DNA of 64,000 bases from DASXQK01 sp963757155 (GTDB taxonomy: Bacteria > Pseudomonadota > Alphaproteobacteria > Dongiales > Dongiaceae), in the NCBI GenBank assembly GCA_963757155.1, contig CAVWQS010000010.1, positions 248,001 through 312,000 of the forward strand, written 5' to 3'. The translations under genes and the position numbers were made by a program. Below, one piece after another: positions 18,232 to 26,690 of the stretch (position 1 is its first letter; each line of letters opens with the position of its first letter). The notes beneath the pieces are model-generated. The model was not told where the DNA came from, made no database searches, and worked only from the letters and a program-made list of their open reading frames with translations.

Positions 18232-19104
18232 TCAGCGCCCCGCTGCGTCCTCCACGGGTATGTGAATATCGATCACCGCGCCGGCGGCCGTGGGATCGAA
18301 TTCCTCGCCATAGAACTCGAAGTCGATGCCGGGCTTCAGCTTCCAGCCGGAATTCGGCAAGCGCTCCGACCAGATCTCCTGCGCCGCTGCCTTCATCTGC
18401 GGATGGATCTCCCCGCCGTCGAGGGTCAGGCGAAACACCCGGTAGCTCTGCGCCGGAATGGGCAGCGCCGTGAAACCCTTCGGCAGTTTGGCGCCGGGCT
18501 CGATCTCCACGCCCGCCGTATAGTTGAAGCTGCCCTCCTTGAGGTCAGCGCCCCAGTGCACGCCATAGCCCGCACGTCCCTTCTGGCCCGGCACAGGCAA
18601 TTGCTGCATGAGGCGAGGCCAGAGGGTGGGAATGACCTGCTTATTGTCTACTTCGATGCGGGCGGAGAAGCCGGCGACGGTGAAGGCTCCGCGGCGGGTG
18701 ACGCCGTCGAGCAGTTTGAGATTCGGTTTGGCGATAGCGCTGGTGGACATCTGTTTCTCCATCATGGCCTGCGATTGCGCGACATCCCGTTTGAAGCGGC
18801 CGGGGGTGACGCTGAAGACCTGTTTGAAACATCGGGTGAAGGCTTCCTGGGATTCGAATCCGCAGTCGAAGGCGAGTTCGGCCAGGGCCGGCGGGTGATC
18901 GCCCAGGAGGCGTGCGGCGGCATAGAGCATCCGCTTCCGACGGACATGGCTCATGACGCTTTCGCCGATCTGCGTCGTGAAGAGTCGCGAAAAATGGAAG
19001 GCGGACAGCCCGGCGACGGCGGCAAGCCCGCCGACGCTCAAATCCTCGAAGAGATTCGCCTCGATATGCCGGACCACGTGATCGAAACGCTCGCCGCAGC
19101 TCAC
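18232..19104 (-). CDS. AraC-family regulator with GyrI-like effector-binding domain
   Basis: A 290-aa protein starting at GTG 19104, chosen for a GGAGG site 7 bp upstream. Residues about 10-105 are the AraC double helix-turn-helix (LSVGGLAAVAGLSAFHFSRLF, then LAFDCGFESQEAFTRCFKQVF). Residues about 125-290 form a GyrI/SOUL-like effector domain (VIPTLWPRLMQQLP, FNYTAGVEIEP, FEFYGEEFDP). Such Rob/SoxS-like regulators respond to small hydrophobic ligands and often control efflux or detoxification. No target promoter can be read here. Confidence 0.9.
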   Translation of the reverse strand: MSCGERFDHVVRHIEANLFEDLSVGGLAAVAGLSAFHFSRLFTTQIGESVMSHVRRKRMLYAAARLLGDHPPALAELAFDCGFESQEAFTRCFKQVFSVTPGRFKRDVAQSQAMMEKQMSTSAIAKPNLKLLDGVTRRGAFTVAGFSARIEVDNKQVIPTLWPRLMQQLPVPGQKGRAGYGVHWGADLKEGSFNYTAGVEIEPGAKLPKGFTALPIPAQSYRVFRLTLDGGEIHPQMKAAAQEIWSERLPNSGWKLKPGIDFEFYGEEFDPTAAGAVIDIHIPVEDAAGR

Positions 19105-19192
19105 CGGATGCCTCCGCCCTCGCTTTCCCGTCGCAAAGGGTGGCGAATTTCGCCGGGCTTGTCTTGATCGGGCTTGCTGCGGTGCGAGAGGC

Positions 19193-20101
19193 CTATTCCA
19201 CGTCTTTCTCGAACCGGCCGCGCAGCGCCGCAACGGCGCGATCGATGAAGAGTCTGACCTTCGGTGCGAGATAGCGTCCGGCGGGATGGATGAGGTGAAT
19301 GGGGATCGGCGGCGGCTCCTGGTCGCGAAGCAGGCGGCGGAGCTGCCCGGCGGCCTCCAGCGGTGCCGATTGATAGGAGAGCGGGCGGACGATGCCGCCG
19401 CCGGCGACGGCGGCATCGAGCGCGGCCTGCACCGTGCTGAGGGTGAGGCGGGGCTCAAGGACGACCGTGGTTTCGCTGGCGCCCTCGCCGAAAGTCCAGC
19501 GGTCATGGGCCGTGCGGATGCCGGTGACCGCGATGATGTCATGGGCCATCAGATCGGCGGGCCTGCCGGGCTCGCCGCGCGCCGCCAGATAGGCCGGGCT
19601 CGCGACCGCCACCCGGCGCACCCAGCCCACCTGGATTGCACGCAAGGAAGAATCCTGCAGCTGTGCGATGCGGACCCCCAGATCGACGCCCTCGTCGACG
19701 AAGGAGACGATGCGGTTCAGCAGCAGCAGCGAGACCTTGACCGCGGGATAGTCGCGCATGAATTCCTGGGCGATGGGCAGGATATGGAGCCGTCCGAACA
19801 TCTCCGGCGCCGTCACGGTCAGAAGGCCCCGGGGCTCCGACCGCTCGCTCGCCGCCGACAGCTCGAGCTCCTCGAACTCCGCCAGCGCCCGGCGGCAGAG
19901 ATCGAGATAGCGCCCCCCGGCATCGGTGAGAGCGACGGCGCGGGTCGTGCGGTTGAAGAGCCGCGTGGCCAAGCGATCTTCCAGGGCCGCCACCGCCCGG
20001 GTGACCGCAGCGGGCGAGCGTCCCAGATGCCGGGCCGCGGCGACGAAGCTGCCCCGCTCGGCAACGGCGACAAAGATGGCAAGCTCGTCGAGACGGTCCA
20101 T
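19193..20101 (-). CDS. LysR-family transcriptional regulator
   Basis: A 302-aa regulator with an N-terminal winged helix (MDRLDELAIFVAVAERGSF, RSPAAVTRAVAALEDRLATRL) and a substrate-binding C-terminal half (LRAIQVGWVRRVAVASPAYL). It is divergent from the flavin-binding gene at 20201, with a 99-bp AT-rich intergenic space. The usual LysR logic makes that gene its likely target; this is inference from layout. Confidence 0.93.
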   Translation of the reverse strand: MDRLDELAIFVAVAERGSFVAAARHLGRSPAAVTRAVAALEDRLATRLFNRTTRAVALTDAGGRYLDLCRRALAEFEELELSAASERSEPRGLLTVTAPEMFGRLHILPIAQEFMRDYPAVKVSLLLLNRIVSFVDEGVDLGVRIAQLQDSSLRAIQVGWVRRVAVASPAYLAARGEPGRPADLMAHDIIAVTGIRTAHDRWTFGEGASETTVVLEPRLTLSTVQAALDAAVAGGGIVRPLSYQSAPLEAAGQLRRLLRDQEPPPIPIHLIHPAGRYLAPKVRLFIDRAVAALRGRFEKDVE

Positions 20102-20200
20102 CAGATTATTGCGTGATTAGAAATAGACTCTGTAGTTTTCCGCCTATTAAGTCGGAAAGGCAAATTATCCATACTTGGGTCAGGCGAAGCGAGGTTTGAA

Positions 20201-21139
20201 ATGAGCGGTTTCACCGACAGGGACCCGACCCTGGCTCCCTGGCATGCGGGCGAGCGCGCCCTCCAGGCCAGTGTGGGTCTCAGTAGGGAAAAGATGGACC
20301 GGATCGGCCGGGCGGTCCTCCGCGATTTCATGACCGAGCAGCATCGCGATTTCTTTGCCGAGCTTCCCTTCGTGATCTTGGGCTCGATCGACGCCGAGGG
20401 GATGCCCGCGGCCTCGCTGCTGGCGGGACCGCCGGGCTTCATCACCAGCCCCGATCCCCGCCGCCTCGACATCGCTGCGCGCCCCATCCCGGGCGATCCG
20501 CTTCTGGCGGCGCTGAAGCCCGGCGCGCCGGTCGGCTTACTGGGCATCGAGCTCTGGACGCGCCGGCGCAATCGCATGAACGGCCATGTCATCGCCGCCG
20601 ATGCCCGCGGCTTCTCCCTCGCCGTGGATCAGAGCTTCGGCAATTGCCCGCAATATATCCAGCGCCGGGATTATCTGCTGCGGCGGGAGCGTGTCGTTCC
20701 GCGAGTCGAGGCTTTCGCCGGGCTGGACGAGGGCGCCGGCGCGCTGATCGCCCGGGCCGACACCTTTTTCGTCGCCTCCGCCGCGCCGGCAGGCGAGGCG
20801 TCGGCGAGCGGGGGCGTCGACGTCTCCCATCGCGGCGGGATGCCCGGCTTCGTCGCCATCGAGAGCGACGGTGCCCTGCTGGTGCCGGATTTCAGCGGCA
20901 ACCGCTTCTTCAACACGTTGGGCAATCTCATCGCGAATCCCAAGGCGGGGCTGCTGTTTCCCGATTTCGAGACCGGCGATCTGCTGCAGATCGGGGGAGC
21001 GACGGAGATCATCTTCGAGGGTCCCCTGCTGGAGTGTTTCCCCTCCGCCGAGCGGCTGTGGCGCCTCCGGCCCGCCGGCGGAAGGTGGCTCCGCCGTACT
21101 GGCGTCCACGCTCGTTTTCTTCCATCTCAGGCTGTTTAG
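20201..21139 (+). CDS. Pyridoxamine 5'-phosphate oxidase-like flavin-nucleotide-binding protein, 3' end possibly replaced
   Basis: A 312-aa protein of the PNPOx-like split-barrel family. It has FFAELPFVILGSIDAEGMP for the first half and a second barrel with GMPGFVAIES, LLVPDFSGNRFFNTLGNL and AGLLFPDFETGDLLQIGG. The family binds FMN. After SAERLWRLRPAGGRWLR the last 14 residues (RTGVHARFLPSQAV) no longer resemble a natural family ending, and the frame stops 110 bp before an integrase gene. The simplest reading is that island integration replaced the native 3' terminus. It lies divergent to a LysR gene that may regulate it. Confidence 0.82.
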   Translation: MSGFTDRDPTLAPWHAGERALQASVGLSREKMDRIGRAVLRDFMTEQHRDFFAELPFVILGSIDAEGMPAASLLAGPPGFITSPDPRRLDIAARPIPGDPLLAALKPGAPVGLLGIELWTRRRNRMNGHVIAADARGFSLAVDQSFGNCPQYIQRRDYLLRRERVVPRVEAFAGLDEGAGALIARADTFFVASAAPAGEASASGGVDVSHRGGMPGFVAIESDGALLVPDFSGNRFFNTLGNLIANPKAGLLFPDFETGDLLQIGGATEIIFEGPLLECFPSAERLWRLRPAGGRWLRRTGVHARFLPSQAV

Positions 21140-21249
21140 AAACTCCCAGCAATATAGGGCTTTCTGTCCCATAGCATCTTGAAGCGTGTCTGAGCGTCCA
21201 CCATAATCCACAAGAGCGGCGTGGGTAGAAACATGGGTAGGAGCGGGGC
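21140..21249. other. Putative island attachment junction
   Basis: The 110 bp between the flavin-binding gene and the integrase gene hold no gene and no tRNA. P4-type integrase genes normally sit next to their attachment site, so the left junction should lie here or within the last about 60 bp of the preceding gene. No second copy of this sequence is visible inside the window, so the right end is either beyond it or decayed. Confidence 0.4.
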
Positions 21250-22491
21250 ATGGCGAGACAGATCGGGCGACTGACGGCGCTGGCGGTATCCCGGGCGAAG
21301 GCGGCAGGCATGTATGCCGATGGCGGCGGACTCTACCTCCAGGTAACCGCCGCCGGGGCGCGGACATGGATCTTCCGCTATACGCTTCAGGGCCGCACCC
21401 GGGACATGGGGCTTGGCTCCCTCAGCGCTGTAAGCCTCGCCGAAGCCCGTACGCGGGCGCTGGAAGCGCGGCGGCTCAAGTCGGCTGGTATTGACCCCAT
21501 TGGAGCCCGTGACGGCCAGCGGGCCATGGAGCGGGCGGAGACGGCCAAGCAGATAACCTTTAAGGACGCAGCTGAGGCTTTCATCAAAGCGCACCAAGCC
21601 GGCTGGCGGAACGCGAAGCACTGCGAGCAGTGGCGCAACACTCTTGCCACCTATGTCTACCCCCTTATGGGCGCCTTGCCCGTCCAACAGATCGACGCCG
21701 GGCTAGTGGTGCGGGTACTGGAACCGATATGGACCACGAAGGCCGAAACCGCCGGCCGGATCCGCCAGCGCATCGAAGCCGTATTGGATTCAGCAACTGC
21801 TCGCGGCTACCGGAGTGGCGAGAATCCTGCCCGCTGGCGCGGCCATCTTCAGAACCTCTTGCCGGCGCTGTCCAAGGTCAGGCGGGTCCAGCATCACCCC
21901 GCGCTGCCCTACACCGAGATTGGCGCATTCATGGCGGAGTTACGCAAAGAAACAGGGCTGGCGGCCCGAGCATTGGAGCTACTGATTCTTACTGCCACCC
22001 GTACTACGGAGGCCATTGCCGCGCGCTGGTTCGAAATCGACCTGGAGCAGAAAATCTGGACTATCCCGGCCGAGCGCATCAAGGCGGGCCGCGAACACCG
22101 CATCCCCCTGTCGCCGGCCGCCGTCGCCTTGCTGCACCAGCTTGCTAAAACCAAGGACAGCGAATTTGTGTTTCCGGGCCGTCCTGGCAAGCCGCTGTCC
22201 GACGGTGCCTTGCTGGCGCTCTTGCGGCGGCTGACGGGTTCCGATCTGACGACGCATGGCTTCCGCTCTACCTTCCGCGACTGGGCAGCGGAGCAGACTA
22301 ACTTCCCCCGCGAGGTTGCCGAGATGGCGCTGTCCCATGCCATCGGGGATAAGGTGGAAGCGGCCTATCGACGCGGCGACTTGCTCGAAAAGCGGCGCCG
22401 AATGATGGAAGCATGGGCCACTTTCGCGGCGACAAAGCCGCCCGCGGGCAAGGTAGTAATTCCGATGCAACGGCGCAATGCGGAAGCGTAG
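21250..22491 (+). CDS. Tyrosine recombinase / P4-type island integrase
   Basis: A 413-aa site-specific recombinase. An N-terminal DUF4102-type arm-binding domain (AKAAGMYADGGGLYLQV, RDMGLGSLSAVSLAEAR) is followed by a core-binding domain and a catalytic domain with R251 (TATRTTEA), H336-x-x-R339 (THGFRSTF), H363 (LSHAIG) and Y373 (EAAYRRGD) all intact. It should integrate and excise the element downstream. Family members usually use tRNA 3' ends; here the adjacent gene encodes a flavin-binding protein. The excisionase-like gene at 23558 is a natural partner. Confidence 0.95.
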   Translation: MARQIGRLTALAVSRAKAAGMYADGGGLYLQVTAAGARTWIFRYTLQGRTRDMGLGSLSAVSLAEARTRALEARRLKSAGIDPIGARDGQRAMERAETAKQITFKDAAEAFIKAHQAGWRNAKHCEQWRNTLATYVYPLMGALPVQQIDAGLVVRVLEPIWTTKAETAGRIRQRIEAVLDSATARGYRSGENPARWRGHLQNLLPALSKVRRVQHHPALPYTEIGAFMAELRKETGLAARALELLILTATRTTEAIAARWFEIDLEQKIWTIPAERIKAGREHRIPLSPAAVALLHQLAKTKDSEFVFPGRPGKPLSDGALLALLRRLTGSDLTTHGFRSTFRDWAAEQTNFPREVAEMALSHAIGDKVEAAYRRGDLLEKRRRMMEAWATFAATKPPAGKVVIPMQRRNAEA

Positions 22492-22585
22492 AATTGCCCC
22501 GGTGGGGATAGGCCGGCCAGCCGACAAGCGCGGACCGCACGCGCTTCCGCTATCCACTATGCGGGGCGCCGTTCGGAGGAGCGTA

Positions 22586-23425
22586 GTGAGTTATCGACGT
22601 GATGTAGATGACGTTCGCCAATCAGCCTTGAATGCGCTAGACGAATTAGTCGAAATCTACAGAAGCACAGATCCCGCCCTGGGTGCGGCGAGTGAAAAAT
22701 CGAAGCAGTCAAAGGCGCTCGCTGCACTTCGGCTTGCCAGCAGCGTGACTTCCGAGCTGATCGAGTGGGCAGAGAGCCACGTTATGGGAGCGATTTACCG
22801 CGAAGATCACGGTAAGAACAAATCCAATTTCAAAGAGGACAGCCATGCTAACGAGCTCCAACTATTCGGGGACGAGATCGAACTAACTGCGAATCAGTGG
22901 CGACTCTTTATTGGCAGGATCATCCGGAAGATGGCTCCATCGAGCAGAGACTGGCGACAAGCGCTAGCCCTTGCCCTATTTGCTCTAAATGACGGTGAGG
23001 TCCTATTCCTTACCAAACCAGCGTCAACAGGCAAACATGGGCGTCCATTTACGCTCAGGGAACTCCGATGGATTGCAATACTGCACGTGCACGTTCTGGT
23101 GGGCACTGGTCTTAAGAAGTACTCCGCTGAAAGTAAGGTCGCTAATGTGCTTAACCACAGCGTTGAAACCCTGCGAACATGGGAAAAAAGCCTTCTGAAA
23201 GGCCGCGCTGACCTACGGCGCAAGATAGCTCTGGCTCAAAAGTTGGCACAGTTCCATCTCCATAACTTTGACAATCCTTTGAGGGACCAGATCGAAATCG
23301 ATGATCGGGAGGATGGGGCCATCGTGCATGAAGGGAGTCAGGCGTTCGCGCTTCATGTTCAACTTAGAAATCATCCCCTTCACGTGCTCGCGGTCAAACT
23401 AAGGAGCGCTAAGATGCGCCCGTGA
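22586..23425 (+). CDS. Hypothetical protein, 279 aa, integrase-linked
   Basis: The start is taken at GTG 22586 behind CGGAGGAG; an in-frame ATG at 22478 would overlap the integrase end and lacks a site. The product is mostly helical and charged (DDVRQSALNALDELVEIYRS at the start, SVETLRTWEKSLLKGRADLRRK near residue 210). The LNHSVETLRTWEKSL stretch could be a helix-turn-helix but that is weak. Base composition is clearly more AT-rich than the backbone genes, consistent with recent transfer. No family is recognised. Confidence 0.7.
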   Translation: MSYRRDVDDVRQSALNALDELVEIYRSTDPALGAASEKSKQSKALAALRLASSVTSELIEWAESHVMGAIYREDHGKNKSNFKEDSHANELQLFGDEIELTANQWRLFIGRIIRKMAPSSRDWRQALALALFALNDGEVLFLTKPASTGKHGRPFTLRELRWIAILHVHVLVGTGLKKYSAESKVANVLNHSVETLRTWEKSLLKGRADLRRKIALAQKLAQFHLHNFDNPLRDQIEIDDREDGAIVHEGSQAFALHVQLRNHPLHVLAVKLRSAKMRP

Positions 23426-23557
23426 CGTGTGCTAGTGGGATTTCCAACCGGAAAAATACTAGTTTTCTAGTATCGAACGCCATTCGATAAACACCGCGCC
23501 TGTAGCCTTTTATCCGGGAATACTTCGGCATGTTCCCCACTGTCCGGAGTCCCGAAA

Positions 23558-23743
23558 ATGCAATCACAGCTTCTCTCTATCCCGGAGTTCTGCCGGGACA
23601 ACAAAGTCAGCCGTAGCTACGCCTATCGAATGCTTGGAAATGGGACCCTCAAGGGGGTGAAGGTCGGACGCCTCACACGCATCCGGCGCGAGGATGCCGA
23701 AGCGTGGGTGACCAAGCTCCAGTGCTACAGATCTGCCCCCTGA
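23558..23743 (+). CDS. Excisionase/AlpA-like helix-turn-helix protein
   Basis: A 61-aa protein with the MerR-like excisionase fold: LLSIPEFCRDNKVSRSYAYRML forms the helix-turn-helix and LKGVKVGRLTRIRREDAEAWV the wing and final helix. Such proteins bind DNA to direct the paired integrase toward excision or to control integrase expression. It lies about 1 kb downstream of the integrase and is preceded by an AT-rich stretch with TAGTTTTCTAG-like symmetry (about 23459-23472) that could be its own operator. Confidence 0.75.
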   Translation: MQSQLLSIPEFCRDNKVSRSYAYRMLGNGTLKGVKVGRLTRIRREDAEAWVTKLQCYRSAP

Positions 23744-23753
23744 AAAGAAAACC

Positions 23754-23785
23754 CCGGCAACGGTCTGATGAACCGCGCCGGGGCA
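23754..23785 (+). terminator. Possible stem-loop terminator after the excisionase-like gene
   Basis: CCCCGGC (23754-23760) pairs with GCCGGGG (23779-23785) across an 18-base loop, 11 bp after the excisionase-like stop codon. There is no T-tract, so an attenuating or transcript-stabilising hairpin is as likely as a terminator. Confidence 0.35.
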
Positions 23786-23822
23786 AAGCCGCTATGCAAT
23801 CCCTTACCCAAGGAAAAGCGAA

Positions 23823-24008
23823 ATGACACTACCTCGCAACGCTTCTAGGCGCAATCACCATCCCGACCTTTTCGAGTGGGCCGACCGCCGAAGTCGGGTC
23901 TATGTGCTTCCACTGGCCGCCCGCCGCATTCGCGACCGCTTCGGGCTTTCGACCGCCGCAGCTGCCATCACCGCCGAGCTTGCCGGCTTTACGATGGGGG
24001 AACGCTGA
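23823..24008 (+). CDS. Hypothetical protein, 61 aa
   Basis: Starts after CAAGGAAAAGCGAA with ATG at 23823. It is basic at the N-terminus with RVYVLPLAARRIRDRFGLSTAAAAITAELAGF, a helix-rich stretch that looks like a small helix-turn-helix. The stop overlaps the next gene's start (TGATG), so it is the first gene of a tight five-gene string up to 25057. Its role is probably regulatory or replicative in the element, by context only. Confidence 0.6.
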   Translation: MTLPRNASRRNHHPDLFEWADRRSRVYVLPLAARRIRDRFGLSTAAAAITAELAGFTMGER

Positions 24009-24358
24009 TGCGGATTTCTGTCGAGTTCCTCGATGCCCTCGGGCTCGGACCCGTAACCGCCCGTGGTCACGATGCCTGGGCGCTCCTGCAGCTCTACCGG
24101 GCTGGCGATGCCGGCTGTACCCCGATAACGCATCCCGGCCCGCGCTGGTCTGCCTACGTGCTCAAGCTTCGCAAGCGAGGGCTGCAAATCGAGACTGTGA
24201 CCGAGCGCCACGGCGGTCCGTTTGCAGGCAGTCACGCCCGCTATGTGCTGCGGTCCCGAATCCGCATTCTCTGCGCCGAAGCGAGCGAAAGCTTATCGCA
24301 GCCACCCGGCAGTCCGTCGGGATGGCCTCGGGCAGAGCCGGAGGCCGCCCATGAGTAA
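24008..24358 (+). CDS. Small winged-helix-like protein, 116 aa
   Basis: Begins MRISVEFLDALGLGPVTARG; the middle (TPITHPGPRWSAYVLKLRKRGLQIETVTERHGGPF, residues about 40-75) matches the pattern of a winged-helix domain in which a recognition helix leads into a wing ending in ARYVL. Its start overlaps the previous stop and its own stop overlaps the next start (ATG at 24351). This kind of protein is common next to integrases in islands and prophages. Target unknown. Confidence 0.6.
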   Translation: MRISVEFLDALGLGPVTARGHDAWALLQLYRAGDAGCTPITHPGPRWSAYVLKLRKRGLQIETVTERHGGPFAGSHARYVLRSRIRILCAEASESLSQPPGSPSGWPRAEPEAAHE

Positions 24359-24818
24359 GCGGCGGCGATATCGAAAGAGCCGTAGTGGATCTGAGGAGCA
24401 GTATTTCGGGCTGTTCTACGCGATGGCTCGCAGCGACGCCTTCCGCTCGCTAAGTGGACCCGCTCTCAAGGTGTTTATCGAGATTCGCACCCGGTTCAAC
24501 GGCGGCAACAATGGCGAGCTTTCGCTGAGCCTGGATGAGGCGGCCCGGTTGCTCGGCATTGGCAAGGGCACCGCACAACGCGCCTTTGCCGAACTGGTCG
24601 AAAAGGGCTTTCTTCGCCTGATGCGCCGGGGCCGATGGTTCGGCCGTCAGGCCACGACTTGGCGTACGACCGACAAGGGTTACAAGGGCGAACTGCCGAC
24701 CAATGACTGGAAGTTCTGGAGGCCGGCGAGACCCTTGCCTGACCTGCGCCCGGAGATTGAGTCGACCGATGCGTCTGTGAGTATGACGCCGTCCCGAACT
24801 GGAAGGCGGGCAGCATGA
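24351..24818 (+). CDS. Helix-turn-helix protein, 155 aa, phage/island type
   Basis: Begins MSKRRRYRKSRSGSEEQYFGLFYAM. The segment LSLSLDEAARLLGIGKGTAQRAFAELVEKGFLRLM is a clear GntR/RepA-like winged helix-turn-helix (residues about 60-95). SDAFRSLSGPALKVFIEIRTRFNG upstream of it is typical of phage and plasmid replication or control proteins. It is translationally coupled to both neighbours (overlaps of 8 and 4 bp). Autoregulation or replication control of the element is likely but not shown. Confidence 0.7.
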   Translation: MSKRRRYRKSRSGSEEQYFGLFYAMARSDAFRSLSGPALKVFIEIRTRFNGGNNGELSLSLDEAARLLGIGKGTAQRAFAELVEKGFLRLMRRGRWFGRQATTWRTTDKGYKGELPTNDWKFWRPARPLPDLRPEIESTDASVSMTPSRTGRRAA

Positions 24819-25057
24819 ATCCCTGTTGCTGCCTCTGGTGCCATAAGCCGTACGAACCTCGTTCTGATGGCGGGAGAGCTAAGCAGTATTGTTCATCGGC
24901 TTGCCGGCGAGCGTTCGATGGAGCCGCGCGGGCCTGGGTGCGGCAAGCGGTCATTGGCGGGACACTCGCCATCGAGGAACTACAGAAGGCCTCCCCAGCA
25001 ACGCGCGCGTTGGTTACAGCACAAAGTCCGCTCTCGGGCTACCGGAGGAGCCCATGA
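24815..25057 (+). CDS. Small cysteine-rich, zinc-finger-like protein, 80 aa
   Basis: MNPCCCLWCHKPYEPRSDGG with a later KQYCSSACRRAF gives a C-x2-C ... C-x3-C arrangement that could bind zinc, as in small phage-type finger proteins. The ATG overlaps the previous stop (ATGA), ending a run of four coupled genes. No enzymatic motif is present. Confidence 0.55.
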   Translation: MNPCCCLWCHKPYEPRSDGGRAKQYCSSACRRAFDGAARAWVRQAVIGGTLAIEELQKASPATRALVTAQSPLSGYRRSP

Positions 25058-25195
25058 ACTCATCGCCTCTCCTAGGCCACCGCAACGCCTCGCGGCGTAC
25101 ACACTCGATTTTCGGCAGCATTGAGTTTCCCTGCGGCAGATACGGAGGCCGAAATGTGGCGGCTTCGGTGCTGAGATGGACCGAAAATCATTGTC

Positions 25196-25321
25196 TCGGT
25201 GCTGTAGCGGTACCGTCAGGGTGCTTCATCGGTGCTGTAGCGGTACACGAAATCGCCCATCGTTCCACCTCAGCACCCGTCAGGCCCATTTCGCCACAAT
25301 TCATCGGTGCTGTAGCGGTAC
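25196..25321. repeat. Three exact 18-bp direct repeats (iteron-like)
   Basis: TCGGTGCTGTAGCGGTAC occurs at 25196-25213, 25229-25246 and 25304-25321, with starts 33 and 75 bp apart. A fourth, diverged half (TTCGGTGCTGAGATGG) lies at about 25164 and a related GCACTGTAACGG at about 25342. They occupy the 386-bp gap between the small operon and the gene at 25444, just before a CGCCTATATAACC AT-rich stretch. Repeats like this serve as operators or replication iterons; which one cannot be told from sequence. Nothing else is visible in the gap. Confidence 0.9.
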
Positions 25322-25443
25322 GCCTATATAACCACTCCCTGTGCACTGTAACGGAGGGTGGGCGAGAAGCCGTCAGGAACCGGGCGTGACAATACCGCCA
25401 AGGCGGGGGCGGATGGCTCTCAGACATCCAAAAGGGGACGAAA

Positions 25444-26178
25444 ATGACTGACGATCCACAAAAGCCGCGCGTCCGGAAGCGGGTTGAGACCGCATTAAAG
25501 GAAAAAGATAGCGCCACTCGTATGCGGCGCTGGGCTGACGAGCTGAGCGAAGCAGATCCAACGGGAGCAAGGTGGACCCGAAAGGACGCGGATGCGATTG
25601 AGGCCAAGGCCGAGATAGCTCTTTCCCGCTCGTCCTACACCACTGGACTACCTGAGACAGGCAACGGCGGCGAGCTTGTCCCACTGCCGGAAAGCCAGAC
25701 ATTCGCCATCGCGGAAGCGGTCCGAGATCCGCCCGACATGCTCGCCCATTCTGCCTCAACCCAGAGGATGGAGCTGGCAGCCGAGGCCGACGTGCTTTCC
25801 CTGGGACTGGATGCGGCAAACTCCATCAAGGCGCGGGATTCGATAGAGCAGATGTTGGCGCACCAGACGGCCGCCGCCCACAAAGTAGCAATGCGTTTTC
25901 TGGCCAAGGCGGACCACCATCTTTCAAAGGCGAATGAGTTCAGCCGCGATTGGCAGGCCCACAGCGTTGAAGCAGCACGTATGGCGCAATCAGCTGTCAA
26001 GCTTATGGGCGCGTCGGCCGATGCGGTGTTGGCTGTCCAGCGACGGCGAAGCGGCGGCAAGCAAGTGGTCCAAGTGATCCACCAGCACGTGGCCGTTGGC
26101 GAAGGAGGCAAGGCCATCGTGGCGGGGACGGTGAAGGGAGGGGGCAATACCCAGGGCAAACGCGGGGGGTCGAAGTGA
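25444..26178 (+). CDS. Hypothetical protein, 244 aa, first gene of the repeated module
   Basis: Starts after AAGGGGACGAAA. It is a charged, helical, Ala-rich protein (SATRMRRWADELSEADPTG, MEKIPLEUC-type hydrophobics absent) with no signal peptide or membrane segment. The last 45 residues are a distinct Gly/Lys tail (SGGKQVVQVIHQHVAVGEGG ... KRGGSK). Its stop overlaps the next gene's GTG start (GTGA). The tail, but not the body, reappears at 38906-39059 and as shorter traces before other downstream copies. That makes this the only complete version in the window. Family unknown; phage packaging-type context is possible. Confidence 0.65.
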   Translation: MTDDPQKPRVRKRVETALKEKDSATRMRRWADELSEADPTGARWTRKDADAIEAKAEIALSRSSYTTGLPETGNGGELVPLPESQTFAIAEAVRDPPDMLAHSASTQRMELAAEADVLSLGLDAANSIKARDSIEQMLAHQTAAAHKVAMRFLAKADHHLSKANEFSRDWQAHSVEAARMAQSAVKLMGASADAVLAVQRRRSGGKQVVQVIHQHVAVGEGGKAIVAGTVKGGGNTQGKRGGSK

Positions 26179-26465
26179 AATCCGGCCGGCGACCCTATAA
26201 GCCGGACTGGAAAGCCGCGCTGGCGCTTGCTCGGGCCGCGCCGCGCTGCCGGGCTAGGTGCCGACGATCCAAATTGCCCTGCCGAGCGCCTGCCATGCGG
26301 GGGAGGCCTGTATGTCGCCTGCACGGCGGCAAGGGCGGGGGGCCAAAGGGCGAGAGGAATGGCGCCTATCGGACGGGTCGGTATACAGCAGAGGCGAAGG
26401 CAGAAAGGCGGACAGCGCGGGCGCTAATGCGGCAGCTTAAAGAGCTGATTGATGCCGGCGGCTAG
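26175..26465 (+). CDS. CRLHGG-motif Gly/Lys-rich small protein, copy 1 (intact)
   Basis: A 96-aa basic protein starting at GTG 26175. Order of features: YKPDWKAALALARAAPRCRA (residues 8-27), a cysteine pair in SKLPCRAPAMRGRPVCRLHG, a glycine loop GGKGGGPKGERNGAYRTGRY (about 52-71) and a C-terminal amphipathic helix (TAEAKAERRTARALMRQL) ending IDAGG. The Cys/His/Gly pattern suggests a small nucleic-acid-binding or zinc-binding unit. It resembles proteins common in rhizobial accessory DNA that carry vague or doubtful annotations. It is coupled to 25444 by a 4-bp overlap. It is the apparent parent of at least ten later copies and fragments on the same strand. Confidence 0.75.
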   Translation: MKSGRRPYKPDWKAALALARAAPRCRARCRRSKLPCRAPAMRGRPVCRLHGGKGGGPKGERNGAYRTGRYTAEAKAERRTARALMRQLKELIDAGG

Positions 26466-26690
26466 GACTGCCGGCTCGAACAGGCCCATTTCAACGTCTG
26501 GGCATAGTTCCTGGCTCATTTTAACTCGGTACTGCCAGCACTCAACGAGTTCAGTGAAGCTCTTAGCTTAAATCACGCTACGACCAGGGAATCAATGGCC
26601 AACAACATGTCCGGTGTTGGAGGGTGAGCGGACCTATGGCAGACATCGCGAAATCGACGCGATTGACCCAAATGTATGGTCCGGCCGTGC

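Noticed and set aside
21140..21249. A tRNA gene as the island attachment site
   Set aside because: No cloverleaf-like sequence or CCA end could be found before the integrase.
25196..25321. The three 18-bp repeats as a CRISPR array
   Set aside because: Repeat starts are 33 and 75 bp apart, giving unequal spacers (15 and 57 bp), and there are no cas genes.
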